Positions 33,245-45,930 of a stretch of 64,000 bases of DNA are shown here, piece after piece. Made by a program: the position numbers and the translations under genes. Within the stretch, counting starts at the first letter, position 1; each line of letters begins with the position of its first letter. The DNA comes from Heterocephalus glaber (Eukaryota; Chordata; Mammalia; Rodentia; Bathyergidae). The notes under the pieces were generated by a model that was not told the DNA's origin, searched no databases, and saw only the letters and a list, made by a program, of their open reading frames with translations. Location of the stretch: assembly GCF_000247695.1 (NCBI RefSeq), contig NW_004624844.1, positions 1,242,127 to 1,306,126 on the forward strand, given 5' to 3'.

Positions 33245-33362
33245 AATTGCAGGGGCTCACCATCTCAGATTCTGATTCAATTGATCTGATGTTGAGATAC
33301 AGCTCTGACATGTTTTGAAAGCTTCTCAGGGGATCTTCAGCCAGGTTGAGGGTCTCTAAATA
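33245..33362 (+). repeat. MER5A-like hAT remnant
   Basis: CTCAGATTCTGATTCAATTG then AAAGCTTCTCAGGGGATCTT resembles the inner part of MER5A-type hAT elements. Terminal repeats are not preserved. Confidence 0.4.
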
Positions 33363-34234
33363 AAATTCATCTCTTTGCTATCCACAAATCAGAACAAATC
33401 GGGTTAAAACAAATCAGAACAAATATATAAAAGGAACCCACTATCCTAATAATTGACTTTGCTTCCATTGAGGGCCTTAATTAGCTCCTCAGGTCCAGGT
33501 GGGAGTCTTCTTTATTTTAGTATTCTCAACACAGTGGTCGGCACTTTGTGGTTTGCAGAATGAATTAAGCTGGTTGTGGTTTATTTGCATGTCATCATAA
33601 TGATTCATAATACATTTCCAGAATCATTTCTATGACATCCTCAACTTACAAACACTACAGAACACCTGAAGGTAAGAAAGGAAAAAAAATTACTGTTGAG
33701 CAGCTGAAATAGATATTAAAAAAGACTAAGAATGATTGGAAAACACTCTATTCCTGGGAGCATCCCCCAGGCTGCTCTGGGAGCTCTGTTCCTATTTTAC
33801 ACACAGTTCTAACAGTCTTGCTTGTTTGGTTTCTCCATTCATAGAAAGTTAGAGGATGAAGAATAAATACTTTGAAATTTGACACTAAGGAAAATAATAC
33901 ATTATAAAGAAAAGAAACAATGGACTCAGAGAATACTGTGGTCTGGGACTACTTAGAAAGCAGATTCACCCGGCCTCTCTGATGTGGTTCCCATCATCCA
34001 TCCATTTACTGGATGTGTTAGTTCAAGTCTTAGAGAATGCAGAGAGAATGGAAATCACACAGGGGAATCTTTCAGTGAGGATCAAGTGAGGCTCTTCATT
34101 GTACCAGGTCCCATTATTCTTGCTCTTGGGATGCTTAAAATGCAGTAACATGTTGCTGCTGCTGCTTTGTTTCCAAGGTATTTTATAGTTTTTACTACTG
34201 AGGTCCTAGTTTAGGCCATCCTTGTACCCATAAC

Positions 34235-34620
34235 TCTGTCTGGTCCACAGAACAACCTCCAGCCCTTCTTTATATTGCTATCAGAAAGATCTCCCTAAAT
34301 GTGAATCTGATCCTTTTACTCTAAATTAATGTTCCCCACAAGCTACAGGATTTGGTCCAGACTGCTGTAGAAAGCTCTTCATGCTGACCCACACTTACCT
34401 CCGGGTCTTCTCCAACTCCTCTATGAACTTCTCTGGATCTCTCCATACAATGTACTCGCTCACTTCATGCCATTCCTTCTCTTTGGAAGGCTTTTCCCTT
34501 TTGCCACCTGAGCTCTCTTGTTCTTCAGGAGTTTACCTTGGTGCTTATCCTACCAACTGAACTGTACTGAAATAATGTCCATAATGTGTTTGTCTTCACA
34601 GCCATTCCTTTCCCTCCATT
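34235..34620 (+). repeat. L2-like LINE 3' end
   Basis: Segments TGAATCTGATCCTTTTACTC, CTACAGGATTTGGTCCAGAC, TCTTCATGCTGACCCACACT and CTTCAGGAGTTTACCTTGG follow the order of the L2 3' region. Heavily diverged. Confidence 0.45.
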
Positions 34621-35218
34621 GCCCTTCCTCCCCAAGGTCACCAGGATTTTAAACAAGCCAATGATCTGAACCACATTTCTCCACTTACCGCCTTGCCAGT
34701 TCTGAAAAAAGTGATGCTGATGGGACTAAACTGGAAGCTCTTTTTCTTCATTTTTCCATTTTTATAACTGAGATGTTGTGTCTCAGCAGGAATCTCTGGA
34801 AGCAGTTCACAAGCTGTGTGTTTCCACAAATGGTCCCCAGGATCTGGCCGTGGAATCTGGTGCTCTGACAGGGGTATAGCACAGTAATGGGGGATGCTGG
34901 CAATGGCATGAGGCTGTCTGGGATAAGTCTGTGAAAATCTCCTTGAACCCCAGTCCTTGTCTGCTTCTTGGATATATGCAATGCCTGACATCGACATCCA
35001 GTAACAGACTAGCTAAAAATATACTGAGCATTTAGTATGATTTTTAGAATTTAATCCCCATAATAAATTTTGGTATATACAGAAGTGACATCATTAACAT
35101 TTTATAGAGGAGGATACTGAATCTCAAACCTGCTTAAGATAACATGCTTAGTAAGTTTAGGCTCTGGGAACTAAAATTTATGAAGTCCAATCCTCAATTT
35201 TTTCTTCTTTCCATAAAT
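34621..35218 (+). other. No gene recognised; old MIR-like piece at 35030-35180
   Basis: The three overlapping minus-strand frames (34638-35031) have no recognisable product. TTTATAGAGGAGGATACTGA and CATGCTTAGTAAGTTTAGGC look like MIR. Confidence 0.4.
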
Positions 35219-35222
35219 GTAT

Positions 35223-35854
35223 TGATACAGGGATGATATGAGATGAAATAGGACCTCCAAATGATATAAGGGAAACGTTATAATTCCCAACCTGTTAATT
35301 TCTGACACAATGAGTTCTTGTTCTCTAAAATGGAAGAATGAATTCTAGGAACAATGGAGGTTAAGAGTAGGAAATATTTATTGAGAGGGTAGCTTCCAAG
35401 AGGCAGGAAGGGTCCTGAATGTGTAGCCAGGGACCCCACTTTACAGGGAAGTTTGTAGAGCACAACAACATGGGTTATAGCTATGATTGACCAATAAGAT
35501 TATGAGTATAGTCGCTTAGGTAATATTTATTCAATAGGGGAACAAGTCACGTACCAAGTGTACAAGGAAGGAACCAAGACTTTTTCTAGGAAATGATGGG
35601 TCTGGAGGTTTTGGTCACCCACTGGGGTGACTAGTATCTATCTAGACTTCATTAGGCCAGGAGTTACTGCTTATCTTGTCCTTTGGGGAAGCATGCAGGC
35701 CTGGTCATTTCGTCTTTGTCTTGAGGTGTAGTCTCTAGCAGATGCATCTCCAGCCATGGTTGTAATGTGTTTTCACCTTTTGTTCTGACTCTGTTGAGGG
35801 CCCAGCTCTATCTGATGCCTATAATATTTCTACCTAAATTAGCTGTCTCTAATA
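35223..35854 (-). mobile_element. Solo LTR of the same family as the 8.65-18.24 kb provirus
   Basis: Read on the minus strand it aligns end to end with the provirus LTRs: it has the TTAGG/GGTAGAAATATTATAGGC start, AAGTCTAGATAG, GTGGGTGACCAA, CAATAAATATT and GAGGTCCT landmarks. A perfect 4-bp target duplication GTAT lies at 35219-35222 and 35855-35858, and the left end reads TG. The poly(A) signal survives (TTTATT at 35377-35382) but the TATA box is mutated. It is clearly more diverged from the provirus LTRs than they are from each other. Recombination between two LTRs, deleting the inside, explains it. Confidence 0.88.
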
Positions 35855-35859
35855 GTATC

Positions 35860-38245
35860 CCATCTACATTTAGTTCACTAATTGTTTCAGTGATGAACTT
35901 GAATCATTAAAAAAAGATTATTAACTAGTGTATCATGTTAGGAAGGCAAGACCATAGGTAATAACTTTTAGAAAATGTTCCATCCAAAAGTTTACATAAA
36001 AGCAAGAGAAATGTCATTCTGAAGAGACCAAGACTCTTGTATATGAAAAATAGACTTACATTAGACATATTATCCCGATTTAAAAATTAATATTATTGTA
36101 GCCAAGTTTTAGAATCATGGGATAGAATGATACCTTGAGATACATTTTGGATTTTTCTCCTATCTTTCCTAGCCCACAACAATGTTGGGTAAATTTAAGA
36201 GATATTGTTTTGAAAGCTACCCTCAGTAATCTTCCTCTTACTTTTTTAGAATTGCTACCTAAGACCAAGCCCATATCTTTCATAAACTCCCCAAACCATG
36301 TTCCCCTTATTTCTGTTCTTAAATTATAGATAATATGATTCCTCTGTTTATCTTGATTTACCAGGTCCTCTTCTATATTACCAACTAATTCTTTTCTTTT
36401 GTTTTTGAAGGGCTATGTAGGATTTTATTTGCAAGGAAGAAAAAACAAGTGAAATGATTCCTAGGGCATTTAAACATTCTTATTTGTTACTGGAAAGTAT
36501 TTAGTTCTCTGCAGAGGGAACTTCCTTGGCATCTGAATCTGAAGTTCAGTCTACTCAGTATAATTCTTGGAAATGTTGACTTTAGTCTGGACTTCACATA
36601 TAGCCCTGCCTAGTCTCAGGAGTGTCATAGGCATCCTGAAGCCAAGAATGCTTCCCTTAATTTTACACTGGGAGGCTAAACTTTAGATTTCTGGGAGCCA
36701 ATCATACCTTTCTGAATAATGGTCTCTAAGGGGCAGAACCCAGGCATCTACATTTTAGCAAACTTTCCATGTGATTCTTCTATATATTGCCCTTGGAGAA
36801 TCTGTGGTCTAGGTTGTCCCTTCCACTTAGTGAAGATTCATTCAGTTCAAGTTTTTTGTCTGTAGACAAATCAAACTACTACTGTATTGGGAAGGCTCTG
36901 CTTTCTGACTAAAATCAGTGGTAATTTTGACTCTTGCATGGCTTCTGCTTCCAAACTAACTTCAGTGTTCACCTACCCCATATGGTTGATTTAGAGTGAG
37001 ATCAACCATATTCAGAATTCTGAGTGCAAATTAAAGCTAGTTTTTTGTTCTAACAAAGGCATGCATTTGACTACCATTGTTCCTAATGACACCGCATCTC
37101 ACAAAAGTCTCTTATACCAGGAGCCATGAGGAGGAGACTACTGATCTTTATCTTGGAAAGCTAGAAATCCAAATGCAAAGTATTTATGCACTAGAGAGTT
37201 TTCTTATTAATCATGCAAGCTTTGATTTTAATGTACAATCCCATACCTGCCACATGTTCATATTTAGTGGAAAGTGAAAAAATTATTGGCATCCAAATAG
37301 TGAATTCTTATATGGAGGGCATCTAGATGGGGATCTAACTCCTGAACAGGGAAGAGAGTTTCTGTTTTGCATTATCTTTTTATCATTCCAACCTTCTTAA
37401 CTCAGTTTCTTTTCAAGGAAATCATATCAGCTATTTGTATTTATATAGTCTGTTTTTTCTTCTTTTTTTCATATCAGACAAACATGGCTAAGATGGTGGT
37501 CACCTCAATATTGAATGGCCTATTCACCAAAAGATGTAGTTTATAGAAAACAAGGATTTCCAACCAACAGTGAGAGACAAATGTGTTTTGATCTAATAAT
37601 AATGTCAGTACTAGAATAACTGGGCCTAATTTCTCAGTGTTTTGAAAAAAATGGAGTCACGTAAATCTATGCATTGGCTGTGCAATTTCAAAGAACTGAT
37701 GTTTAATCCTTGGCTGGGCAACAGAAGAATCCTCAAAACAGGGAGGGGTGGGAAGAATACATGTGAGTGGCATTGACAATAGTAGACTTAGAGGCCATTT
37801 ATATCATTTAAGCAAGTTATTTTTTCCTTTTCAAAATAACTTTATTATAGTTTCTCAACGTGTTACTAAAATAGTTTTTCTCAAGGCAGAATAAAACCGA
37901 AATAAAACTTTCCTTGCTTTCAATTTTTATAATTATTTTATTTGATGTTTATTATATATTTACTTCAAAATTATAATTTATTGAAGTCATTTGAAATGAT
38001 CTATCATTATATTGTATAGATCATCTCACTTGAGGATAACTGATTAATTAGATTTATTGGATTCTAAAACAGTGACAGGTTTATTGTAAGAAATTCAGGC
38101 TATGACAAAGATTATAAATAAAATGTAAACCCTTAGGAAAATTTGCAACCCAAATGTAAGTTCTTCCATAAGTCTAAGTCACTATAACTACTAATATCAG
38201 ACAACTCTCATATGAATATAGTTTTAAAATTTAACACAAATGACA
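35860..38245. other. No gene recognised; MER5-like remnant at about 36660-36810
   Basis: GGGGCAGAACCCAGGCATCT, ACATTTTAGCAAACTTTCCA and AATCTGTGGTCTAG suggest a diverged MER5-type hAT. The rest is AT-rich and featureless. Confidence 0.35.
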
Positions 38246-38249
38246 TAAT

Positions 38250-38560
38250 ACTCGGTGTGCTGGTTTGTACCTTTTATTTCCCATACTTGGAGACAAGTCA
38301 CGGACATCTTTCCATGTCAATACTCAGAGAATTATGTCATTATTTTTAGTGATCATTCTATTTTCTACTGCAAATTGGCTCCATAATTTATTTACTCATT
38401 CCATATGGATGAATGTAACCCTTTCAGATGAACTATTTCAGAACATACTTACACATAAATAATTTTTTTGTATTTATGTCATGTATATAGTATGTTAGGA
38501 TACAACCTTGGACATGGAATTCCTGGGCCAAAGATGATGAAAACTTCATACTTAGTAAAA
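38250..38560 (-). mobile_element. Old L1/HAL1-type 3' fragment
   Basis: CGGACATCTTTCCATGTCAA, CAAATTGGCTCCATAATTTA and TGGAATTCCTGGGCCAAAGA follow the reverse complement of an old L1 3' region. Confidence 0.5.
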
Positions 38561-38615
38561 TTGTGTGTGTGTATATGAATATATAAATATTTGCCTTTTT
38601 TGGCCCACATTTTCT

Positions 38616-38757
38616 TTTCTTTTTTGGGGGGGGGGTTTGGGGTTTTTTTGAGACAGGGTCTCACTATGTAGTTTGGCTGGCCTCAAACTCAAGGCAATCC
38701 TCCTGCCTCAGTCTCTAGAGTCCTGGGATTATAGGTGTGCACCACCATGTCTGGTTA
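38616..38757 (-). mobile_element. B1 SINE
   Basis: G-rich and T-rich tail, then TTGAGACAGGGTCTCACTATG, CAAACTCAAGGCAATCCTCC and ATAGGTGTGCACCACCATG. A perfect 15-bp duplication TGGCCCACATTTTCT lies at 38601-38615 and 38758-38772. Confidence 0.93.
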
Positions 38758-38927
38758 TGGCCCACATTTTCTATTTGGTTGTTTTTCTTTTTTGAAAGTG
38801 TTCCTCCAACCCATTTTTAAGAATTTCTTGAATAATGATATGAATTTTTATTCATATGAATTATATAAATTTTCTTATTTCATCTTTTTTATATGCTCAA
38901 AATTTTTAATAACATGAATTACCCCCC

Positions 38928-39070
38928 ACCCCCTGCCCCAGTGCTAGGGATTGAACTCAGAGCAAGTGCTGTACCACTCAGCTACCTCCCTAGCCTGTTC
39001 TATTTATTTTGAGACAGGGTCTTGCTAAGTTGCCCAGGCTGGCCTCCAACTTGCAATCCTCCCACCTCAG
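38928..39070 (-). mobile_element. B1-dID dimeric SINE, partial
   Basis: ID part (CAGTGCTAGGGATTGAACTC, TACCACTCAGCTACCTCCC) followed by a truncated B1 part (TTGAGACAGGGTCTTGCTAA, GTTGCCCAGGCTGGCCTCC). It is cut off after CCCACCTCAG. Confidence 0.8.
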
Positions 39071-42000
39071 ATTATTTTCATTTACAATGTAAAAACATTT
39101 TGGATTCAGTACAATTTGAGATTCTGTTTTTCTTACATGGAATATAAGACAATTCAAAACTACTTGTGATGTATCGGTCCATTATCTTAGTATTACCTCT
39201 ATTTTAATTAGACCTTTGAGAATAGGAACATAAAATTACAATTAGTGAATTTGCTATTCTTCATTATAGAGGTACTTTCCTATGAGTCTTGATCATTAAA
39301 GACAAAATTGGCTAATTTGAGAGAATCTTATTTAAAATTTAGAAATTTAAAATGATAAAAATACTGATTTTATTTATTTATTTATTATCAAAATTTAGAT
39401 AGTATTCTATAATCCATAAAAACATTTTCTTCTGTTTAATTTTATTTGCCTATTAGAACAATTCTTTCAGTTGGATACCATTGTATCTGTTTTCTATGTG
39501 TGAAAAACAGACTTTAGGAAAATGATATAAATTTTTTTTCCTGACATAAAATCATGGACCTAATAATGTGCATAGGACATGACTAGGATTTGAATTCAGG
39601 TCTTTTGAGGACAACATGTGTATTGTTCTTATGTAATTTTCTTCTTGCTTAATTTTGCTCTTTCACTATAATAAACATGAAAAGCTTAGTGGCAAGCTTG
39701 TCCAATCATCTGTAGATAAGTGACTTCTTAAACTACAGAAAGTGACACAAAGATATTTCCATTATTCCTACAGAAGAAATTCTATCTGACAACCAGAGGT
39801 TTGATGCATTTTAAGCACTTAGCTAAGAGTAGAAGAATACATTATATTGTCACTCTGCCTTTGGAAATTTTAGCCGAGGAAATCAGGGCAGTTCCCTAGT
39901 CACACTCCATAGTGGCTGAGAACCTGCAGCATACACACCCGATGAATTCCCCTACGGAGTTCATTACTGGGAGGAAGGAGGCCGAGATGAGCATCCCCTG
40001 CGGAATCTGCTCTTGCACTACACAGCTCTCTTTAAGCCCTCAAGGTACCAGAACTGGTGTTTTCCTAAAGAGCCTACTCACCTCTGATACAAAAGGCCAT
40101 CATTTTAACAAAACAAGGATCTGACAGGAGTGCGATGAGGAGAGGCCGGAATCCACCGAGCAGATGTTCAGAGGGGAAATGAAATCCATTGGCCTGTTAC
40201 CTGAAGATGCCTGTGCTCACGAAGGCTGTAGGTCTTCATGCTAGCTTCGGCCTTGCCTATCACCATGCTCCCGTCCATGTCTTCCCCACCAGGATCCCTC
40301 TTTCCCATAGCACCTTAAGGCAGCGGGTGCCCATTTCCCAAAATATCCCCATGCTCAATCTCTTTAGCGGGTCGCTTTTAGAAGCTCTTTGTGAGTTTGA
40401 GCACGTGATGCTGTCAGCTCTTTCTCCTCTGTGTGCTCCACGCCCCCGCCCCAAGGGCTTGGGAACATCCTTGGTTAATTTCCTCTAGGCATTAACTATA
40501 GTGTAGTTTTCTTTAAAGCACGTTCTAAGAGAAAAATTCTACACGACCGTATTTCTGGAAAGCAAGAATTCTCTTAGGATGGAGAAGAAATCAGAGGTGG
40601 TGTTTGGGTACAGAACTCAACTGAAGAATTTGTTTTTGCTTTTTCCAATAATTTACTTTTGTTAAACAAGCATCAGTGTAACTTTAAATGAAGGCATCTG
40701 TAGCTACATTTCCTCCTGTCCTGATCTTAGTCATTGTCAAAATATCATTGACTTTTACTTAATGCAACGTCCTCGGTCTGTGAGTGTATTTCACAACGAG
40801 CCTTTAAAAACTCATTATTTAGTTTTTAATACCCAAGAGGTAGCTTCTTTCCTGAAGCATTGTGGTACCTGAGATGAAGAGGAATCCTCCCGAGAAGAGT
40901 TGCCAGCTAAGAAATAACAGAGGATATCCTCCTAAACTTGAAGTTCAGATAAACAACAAATAACCTTTTAGTATTAGGGTGGCCCAAACACTGCATACTT
41001 ATTTATGGGATATACTTATGCCAAATGCAATCTCATGCAAAAATTATTAAGATAAATATTACACTAAACAATTGTTAATATTTTACTGAAATTCAAATTT
41101 AACTGACTAGTTTATATTTTATCTGGCAACCCTACCTGAGACCAATTCATATTCTACCAATACCATAGCAGGACTATGTCAGAGGAAGCAGCATATTTTT
41201 AAACCCACAGGAGGTGGAGTACTGTAGCAGTCTTCCCTGTTGTGAATGGCCTGGGAAGGGGAATTAGTTCAATTATGCATGTGGATCCTTCAGAGTTGAT
41301 CACTCTAACACCTCAGATCAAGGTAGATGATAAAATATATCTGTTTAATAATGCTGCATAAATCTTTGCTTATAGCTACTCAGGGCTCGCTCCTTCTGGA
41401 GGCATGCATCTTAATTAATTGCTATCTTTTTGTACTTTGACCCTGAGGTGATTAAAAAAAACCTTAATTCTATAAATCTAGTCAGTAAATTTCTAAATCT
41501 ATTAAATATTGACATTTAAAAATATTTGAAGATTGTTGTAAGCTTCACTGAGACATAGGACAAGGGAAGATAAATCAAATATAATTGCCACTGAAGTCGG
41601 CAAAAATAAAAAGCTCTCCAATGTGTTAAACTAAAACACCATTCCTTCAGATGATGTCTATAAATCATGTCTCAAGGTCCAATCCCACAGTACGTTTAAC
41701 TGATATTGGTTACAGTTCAATTTCTTCAGATTTAAAATAAACCTAAATTCTGAATGTGAGACTGGGATCCTATTAGACTCTACAAGAAACCTGGTACAAA
41801 CTCTAACATATGAAGTCCAACAATTTTCAAACATTTTGATAAACGCAATGAAGGGGGAGATATATTATCATGCATCACAGCTACACTGCCATTGACTAGT
41901 CTTGATTTTTTTGTTTTAGAAAAGAGTATATAAATTCTGCCACAATTCAATTTTCAATTTAAAAAAACAGAGTGCTTGGCCTTAAGATAGGGAGAAAGGG

Positions 42001-42500
42001 CATCTGTAAGTTTTGTTACCACTCCTCTCAACATTCTACAACAATGTAGTAAGATCAATGATGGTGTAAGTTCTTTGCTTTTCTTCACATTTTGAAGTGA
42101 AGTCTAAGTGTCTTCTCTTAAATCTAGATGGGTCTTAGTGACTCTTTTGAACAGCAGAATATAAGGTAAGTGACATGCCAGGAGTTTCCAGATTATTTCA
42201 TAAAAAGCCTTTGACTTCCAGGCCTCTTAAAATGCATTATGTTCTCACCTAAGACAAGGAAGCCTTGGGGGAGGCCATGTGTCTGCTGTCCAGTAGGCTG
42301 GTTCAGATGAGCCCAACCTTCTAGCCATGTCCCCCTGGGGGACGTGTGAGGAGAGCTATCGGCCCCTCCAGCCCAGCCCACCTGCCAGGCTGGCACTGCT
42401 GTGGGACTCTGTTGATGCCTCAGCGAACAGAAAAGCACAGCCAAACCCTGCTGGAATTCCTGGTCCATGAAATCCTGATGTCATAAAAAGGTAGTTATTT
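39071..42500. other. No gene recognised over 3.4 kb
   Basis: The GC-richer stretch 39900-40490 has frames of up to 99 codons without recognisable domains. No SINE and no clear LTR were seen, which is unusual for this window. It lies between about 0.6 and 4 kb downstream of the ZNF385B poly(A) site. Confidence 0.4.
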
Positions 42501-42516
42501 TAAGCCACTAAATTTA

Positions 42517-42617
42517 TTTATTTATTAAAAAAAATTTTTTTTGGTACCAGGGATCAAACTTGGGTCCTTGTACTTGCAAGACAGGCAGCAGAACCACTGA
42601 GCTAAATCCCTAGCCCC
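42517..42617 (-). mobile_element. ID-like tRNA-derived SINE
   Basis: T-rich tail, GGTACCAGGGATCAAACTTG and CTGAGCTAAATCCCTAGCCCC. A perfect 15-bp duplication AAGCCACTAAATTTA lies at 42502-42516 and 42618-42632. Confidence 0.93.
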
Positions 42618-43134
42618 AAGCCACTAAATTTAGAATTGTTTGTTCACCAGATCACCAGAACAAGCAGTAATGTACTAATCTTTATACTTAACAAGTAGTA
42701 GAATGAGGGAAAAGAAAAGAAAGATGTGTTGATTGGAGAAGATGAAAGGCGAGTGGTGTGATTAAATCCTATAACAAGAGACCATCAGTGTCACGGACAC
42801 CAATAAAAGATGAGCTAGGGATTTAGAAGACCTACAGTTAGTTTAAAAAATCAGTCACAATTTTTTTAACAGGCTGCTACCATGATTTTAGGCAAACTCA
42901 CTGCTTTGTTTGCCCCAGCTTCTTAGAGATTCAGAGAGAAAGCAACAGTAAAGTTTCACCTCATGCAAATGCTGGGAATGGTAATGAATAAACATGACAA
43001 ATAAATATGCAACAAATACAATTTAAAAATGCTAAATATGTAAGAAGCAATCTTTGTACCTACTAACGATCATTCATGAGGTGATTTCAAATTGGAGGAG
43101 TCTCAGGAGAAAATAACACTGAAAATATAAAACT

Positions 43135-44393
43135 GATTTTCATTTTTCGCACTTTTATTGAAAAGGTACATTTAAAAAAATACACAGACATTTTACCATT
43201 TACAGATTGCAGATGTAGATACTCTAAAAGAGATAACTCTGTTCTGTTGTTTTTATGATACCTCTTGCCCCTGACAGCACAAACATTCCGGTCTTGTTGA
43301 CATCAGCCTAGAAAAGGGGGCAGGGGAGCATGACCTGCAACATAGTCCATGAACAGAAAGACAAATTGTTCAATTATAAATTTTATATCTTCTGTACATT
43401 ATTGCATTAGGGAGCCACAAAATTATGTAGCATCATTACAAATGAAAACAGATTAAAAATGGAGATAATTATGTAGAAATACATGGATTCGTTGTCTTCT
43501 TGCAGAATATACAGGAGGTGCAAAAATGTGCAATTGTGGAAGCTCTTTTTGTGTTTGTACACATTTGCTTAGCAACTCAAACCGGTGATGAAGCTACAAA
43601 ATAAGTTAAACAAAAATAGCAAAAAGGTAGTAATTATAGCTATGTTATATGGCTTTCTAGTTTCTTTAAATATCTCCAAATAAAATGTGATATAAAGAAA
43701 ATACATTATCTTTTGTTCTCTTAAAGAGAAAATTCAAAGCTACTTTGCTTCCTAACATTTACACAGCAACTAAAAATGTTGATTTCAGACAAGAGATACG
43801 ATCTAGTACTACACAGGATACAACAGTACTTGGGTCTAAAACAGTACACAATCCCTGTCAACAATAGTACACCGAAAAGAAAACGTTGTGATCCGTTGGT
43901 AAATGGTATCCACAAGCAAGAACTTGTGTTCTATATTGTTCCGCACTAGAGTATGCCCGGTTGGATTCCAGAGTTATTTACAGACATCTGAGGAAGATCC
44001 TAGTTTTCAAGTCTGTCAGGAAAATATTCCCTATTTTCTAAGCCGGATCACATCCATGGGAAAATAGAGATTGATTTTCTTTTTTTCTGACCAATACGTT
44101 TTCAGGAAAACAAATATCCCAGATATACCATTTGAATGGGGTGGGGTGAGAGGGGAACCAGGAGATAAAGCCTACTGCTCGCGTTCCTAAATTACAGGAG
44201 CGGTCCATTAAAGCACTCTGGAATCTAGCGATTGGTTTTTCTTTGGAGTTGGGGTTCAGGAAGGCAGGCTGCATTTTGTGGGTGGATGGGGGTACTTACT
44301 GCAACACAAAATGCTCACATTGCTGCAATCCTTTTCGTTTTCCTTCTCAGCTTTCCTACTGGCCTCGATCAATCGTCTTGGGGCTCGCGGAAG
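43135..44393 (-). other. ZNF385B: ZNF385B 3' UTR (inferred extent)
   Basis: About 1.26 kb between the stop codon and the first good poly(A) signal. It contains no SINE, LTR or L1, unlike its surroundings, which fits a retained UTR. The end is inferred from the signal only. Confidence 0.6.
43154..43159 (-). terminator. ZNF385B: Poly(A) signal of ZNF385B
   Basis: TTTATT on the plus strand is AATAAA for the gene. It is 1.24 kb downstream of the stop codon, in repeat-free sequence. Cleavage is expected 10-30 bases further, near 43130-43145. Other signals further left cannot be excluded. Confidence 0.55.
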
Positions 44394-44612
44394 TCAGTAT
44401 GGAGCGAAGAGGATGGAGGCGGGGGTGGCGCGGATGGGCCCGTGCCCGGGCCTCAGGAGAGCGGGGGGGATGGCTGGAGCCTGGAACAGCGACGCAGATG
44501 GCCGGGGTGGCAGTGACAGGGCAGAGGACACAGCCGCCGCGGCTGCCAGGGGTGAGGACAGGAAGGCCGGGGCCAAAGGCTTCATGATATCTTTCTGGAA
44601 TGCAAGTTTTGC
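44394..44612 (-). CDS. ZNF385B: ZNF385B last coding exon
   Basis: This exon encodes the C-terminal 72 residues and the stop (44394-44396). It begins right after an acceptor (CTCCGTTAG) preceded by a T/C-rich tract, in phase 0, with GCA AAA CTT GCA. The product starts AKLAFQKDIMKPLAPAFL, has an alanine run and a proline-rich segment, and ends ATPASILFAPY, the conserved end of the ZNF385 family. The alanine run, the SLPPRPSASLFQAPA segment and the RPGHGP segment identify ZNF385B rather than its paralogue ZNF385D. The tail has no zinc finger and is probably disordered. One visible difference from the human protein as I remember it is isoleucine at the KDIMK site. The local GC richness is codon use of the Pro/Ala-rich tail. 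Confidence 0.95.
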   Translation of the reverse strand, partial: AKLAFQKDIMKPLAPAFLSSPLAAAAAVSSALSLPPRPSASLFQAPAIPPALLRPGHGPIRATPASILFAPY

Positions 44613-44639
44613 CTAACGGAGGGAGGCAGAAAAACCAGG

Positions 44640-45925
44640 AGTTTGGCAAGGATGTTGTTTTGGAATAACAGTACTATAGATATTTTTTCATAAGTAAAAG
44701 ATCACTATTAACAAGCCTTAAATTAAAAAAAAAATTTTACTATCAGAAGTCAAGAAATGATTATATTCACGAAGCTGGCTTCCGTGGCTCTCGGCATAGC
44801 TTTACTTTGATTTCTTTCCATTTCAGCTCTGTTCTGATCTTTGATTCTGGGTCCTAGGCCTGGGAAGTCTCCCTAAGTAGACACACATGTACTCAGAAGG
44901 AGTAAGACATATCTGGGGGCTCCCGTTCAGGCGGTGGGGCTCAATTCAGAATTCAGACCTATCTTACACTGGCACGTGGCCTAGAGAGAGGTTTTTTTGT
45001 TTTTGTTTTTGGAGAAGCACAACCTGTCATTTCACTTCTTTTAGATAAATTGCATCAAGGTTAGGTAGCTGTGGTTTAGGTAGGGACACTCAGAGCCAAG
45101 AAAACAAAGTCAATTCTACTTCTCCTACAGTATTCCCTGAGAAACTGCCGCTAAATCGAGTTTCTGAGGCTGAGAATGCCTGTAAGTAGGCTAGAAAGTT
45201 TCTCTACTTGAAGGAATCCCTGGGCAGAATCTTCCTGTGAAGTAAGAAATCAATCTTTAATTTCTCTCCTTGCAATCAGGAGAAGCTGTGCAAGCAAGAT
45301 TTGCTTACTGCAGGTACTGCCTGCTGGCAGCATCAGGTGGAGGCTTTGCAAGGTAATCTCAGCATCACCTCACCTCGGGCTGCCCAATCCAGCCTCCTCT
45401 CAGACTGAACATTATGCCAGGCCGAGTCCCAGGGAGACTGAAATCAATCCATCTGGCTATTTATGTGATACCTATTGCTGAAGTCTCTAGGTATTTTTGC
45501 TAAAAAACTGAAAACAGTACGTATTGACATCATTGGGTAAAACAGGCTAATTACCAACATGCCTGCTATAGAATGGAAAGAGAGCAATATGAATACCACT
45601 TTCTTGTATACACATGTGCACACACAAGCCAGAAAATAGGAAGATTTTTGCTTTCATGGTTCAGACGGCTTCAAACCCAGATCTTGATGCCGCAGCCTTC
45701 CAAGTAGCTAGGAGTACAATCAGGCACTGCCATGCCCAGTTTTACTTCCTTTACATAGTTAAGAAGATAGTTTTTTGACAAGGTCTTGGTAAAAGAGAAA
45801 GGTATTAGTTCTTAAAGAGGTTCAGTTTCTCTTTTCTAAGGAAGCTTTGTTCAAGGTGTCCTATAGCACAAACTCAGAAGTTCATTCTAAAATTTCCATC
45901 AATGAGGGCTATTTAAATTCACAAC
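44640..45925. other. ZNF385B last intron, left part
   Basis: No further exon seen. A decayed, reverse B1-like stretch at about 45655-45745 (CTTCAAACCCAGATCTTGAT, CCTTCCAAGTAGCTAGGAG) is possible. Confidence 0.45.
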
Positions 45926-45930
45926 TTTTA

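Noticed and set aside
44394..44612. GC-rich patch as a CpG-island promoter
   Set aside because: It coincides exactly with a coding exon and is explained by codon content.
44232..44616. Overlapping plus-strand frames of 94-114 codons
   Set aside because: They are antisense to the Pro/Ala-rich last exon of ZNF385B, whose GC-rich codons suppress stops on both strands.
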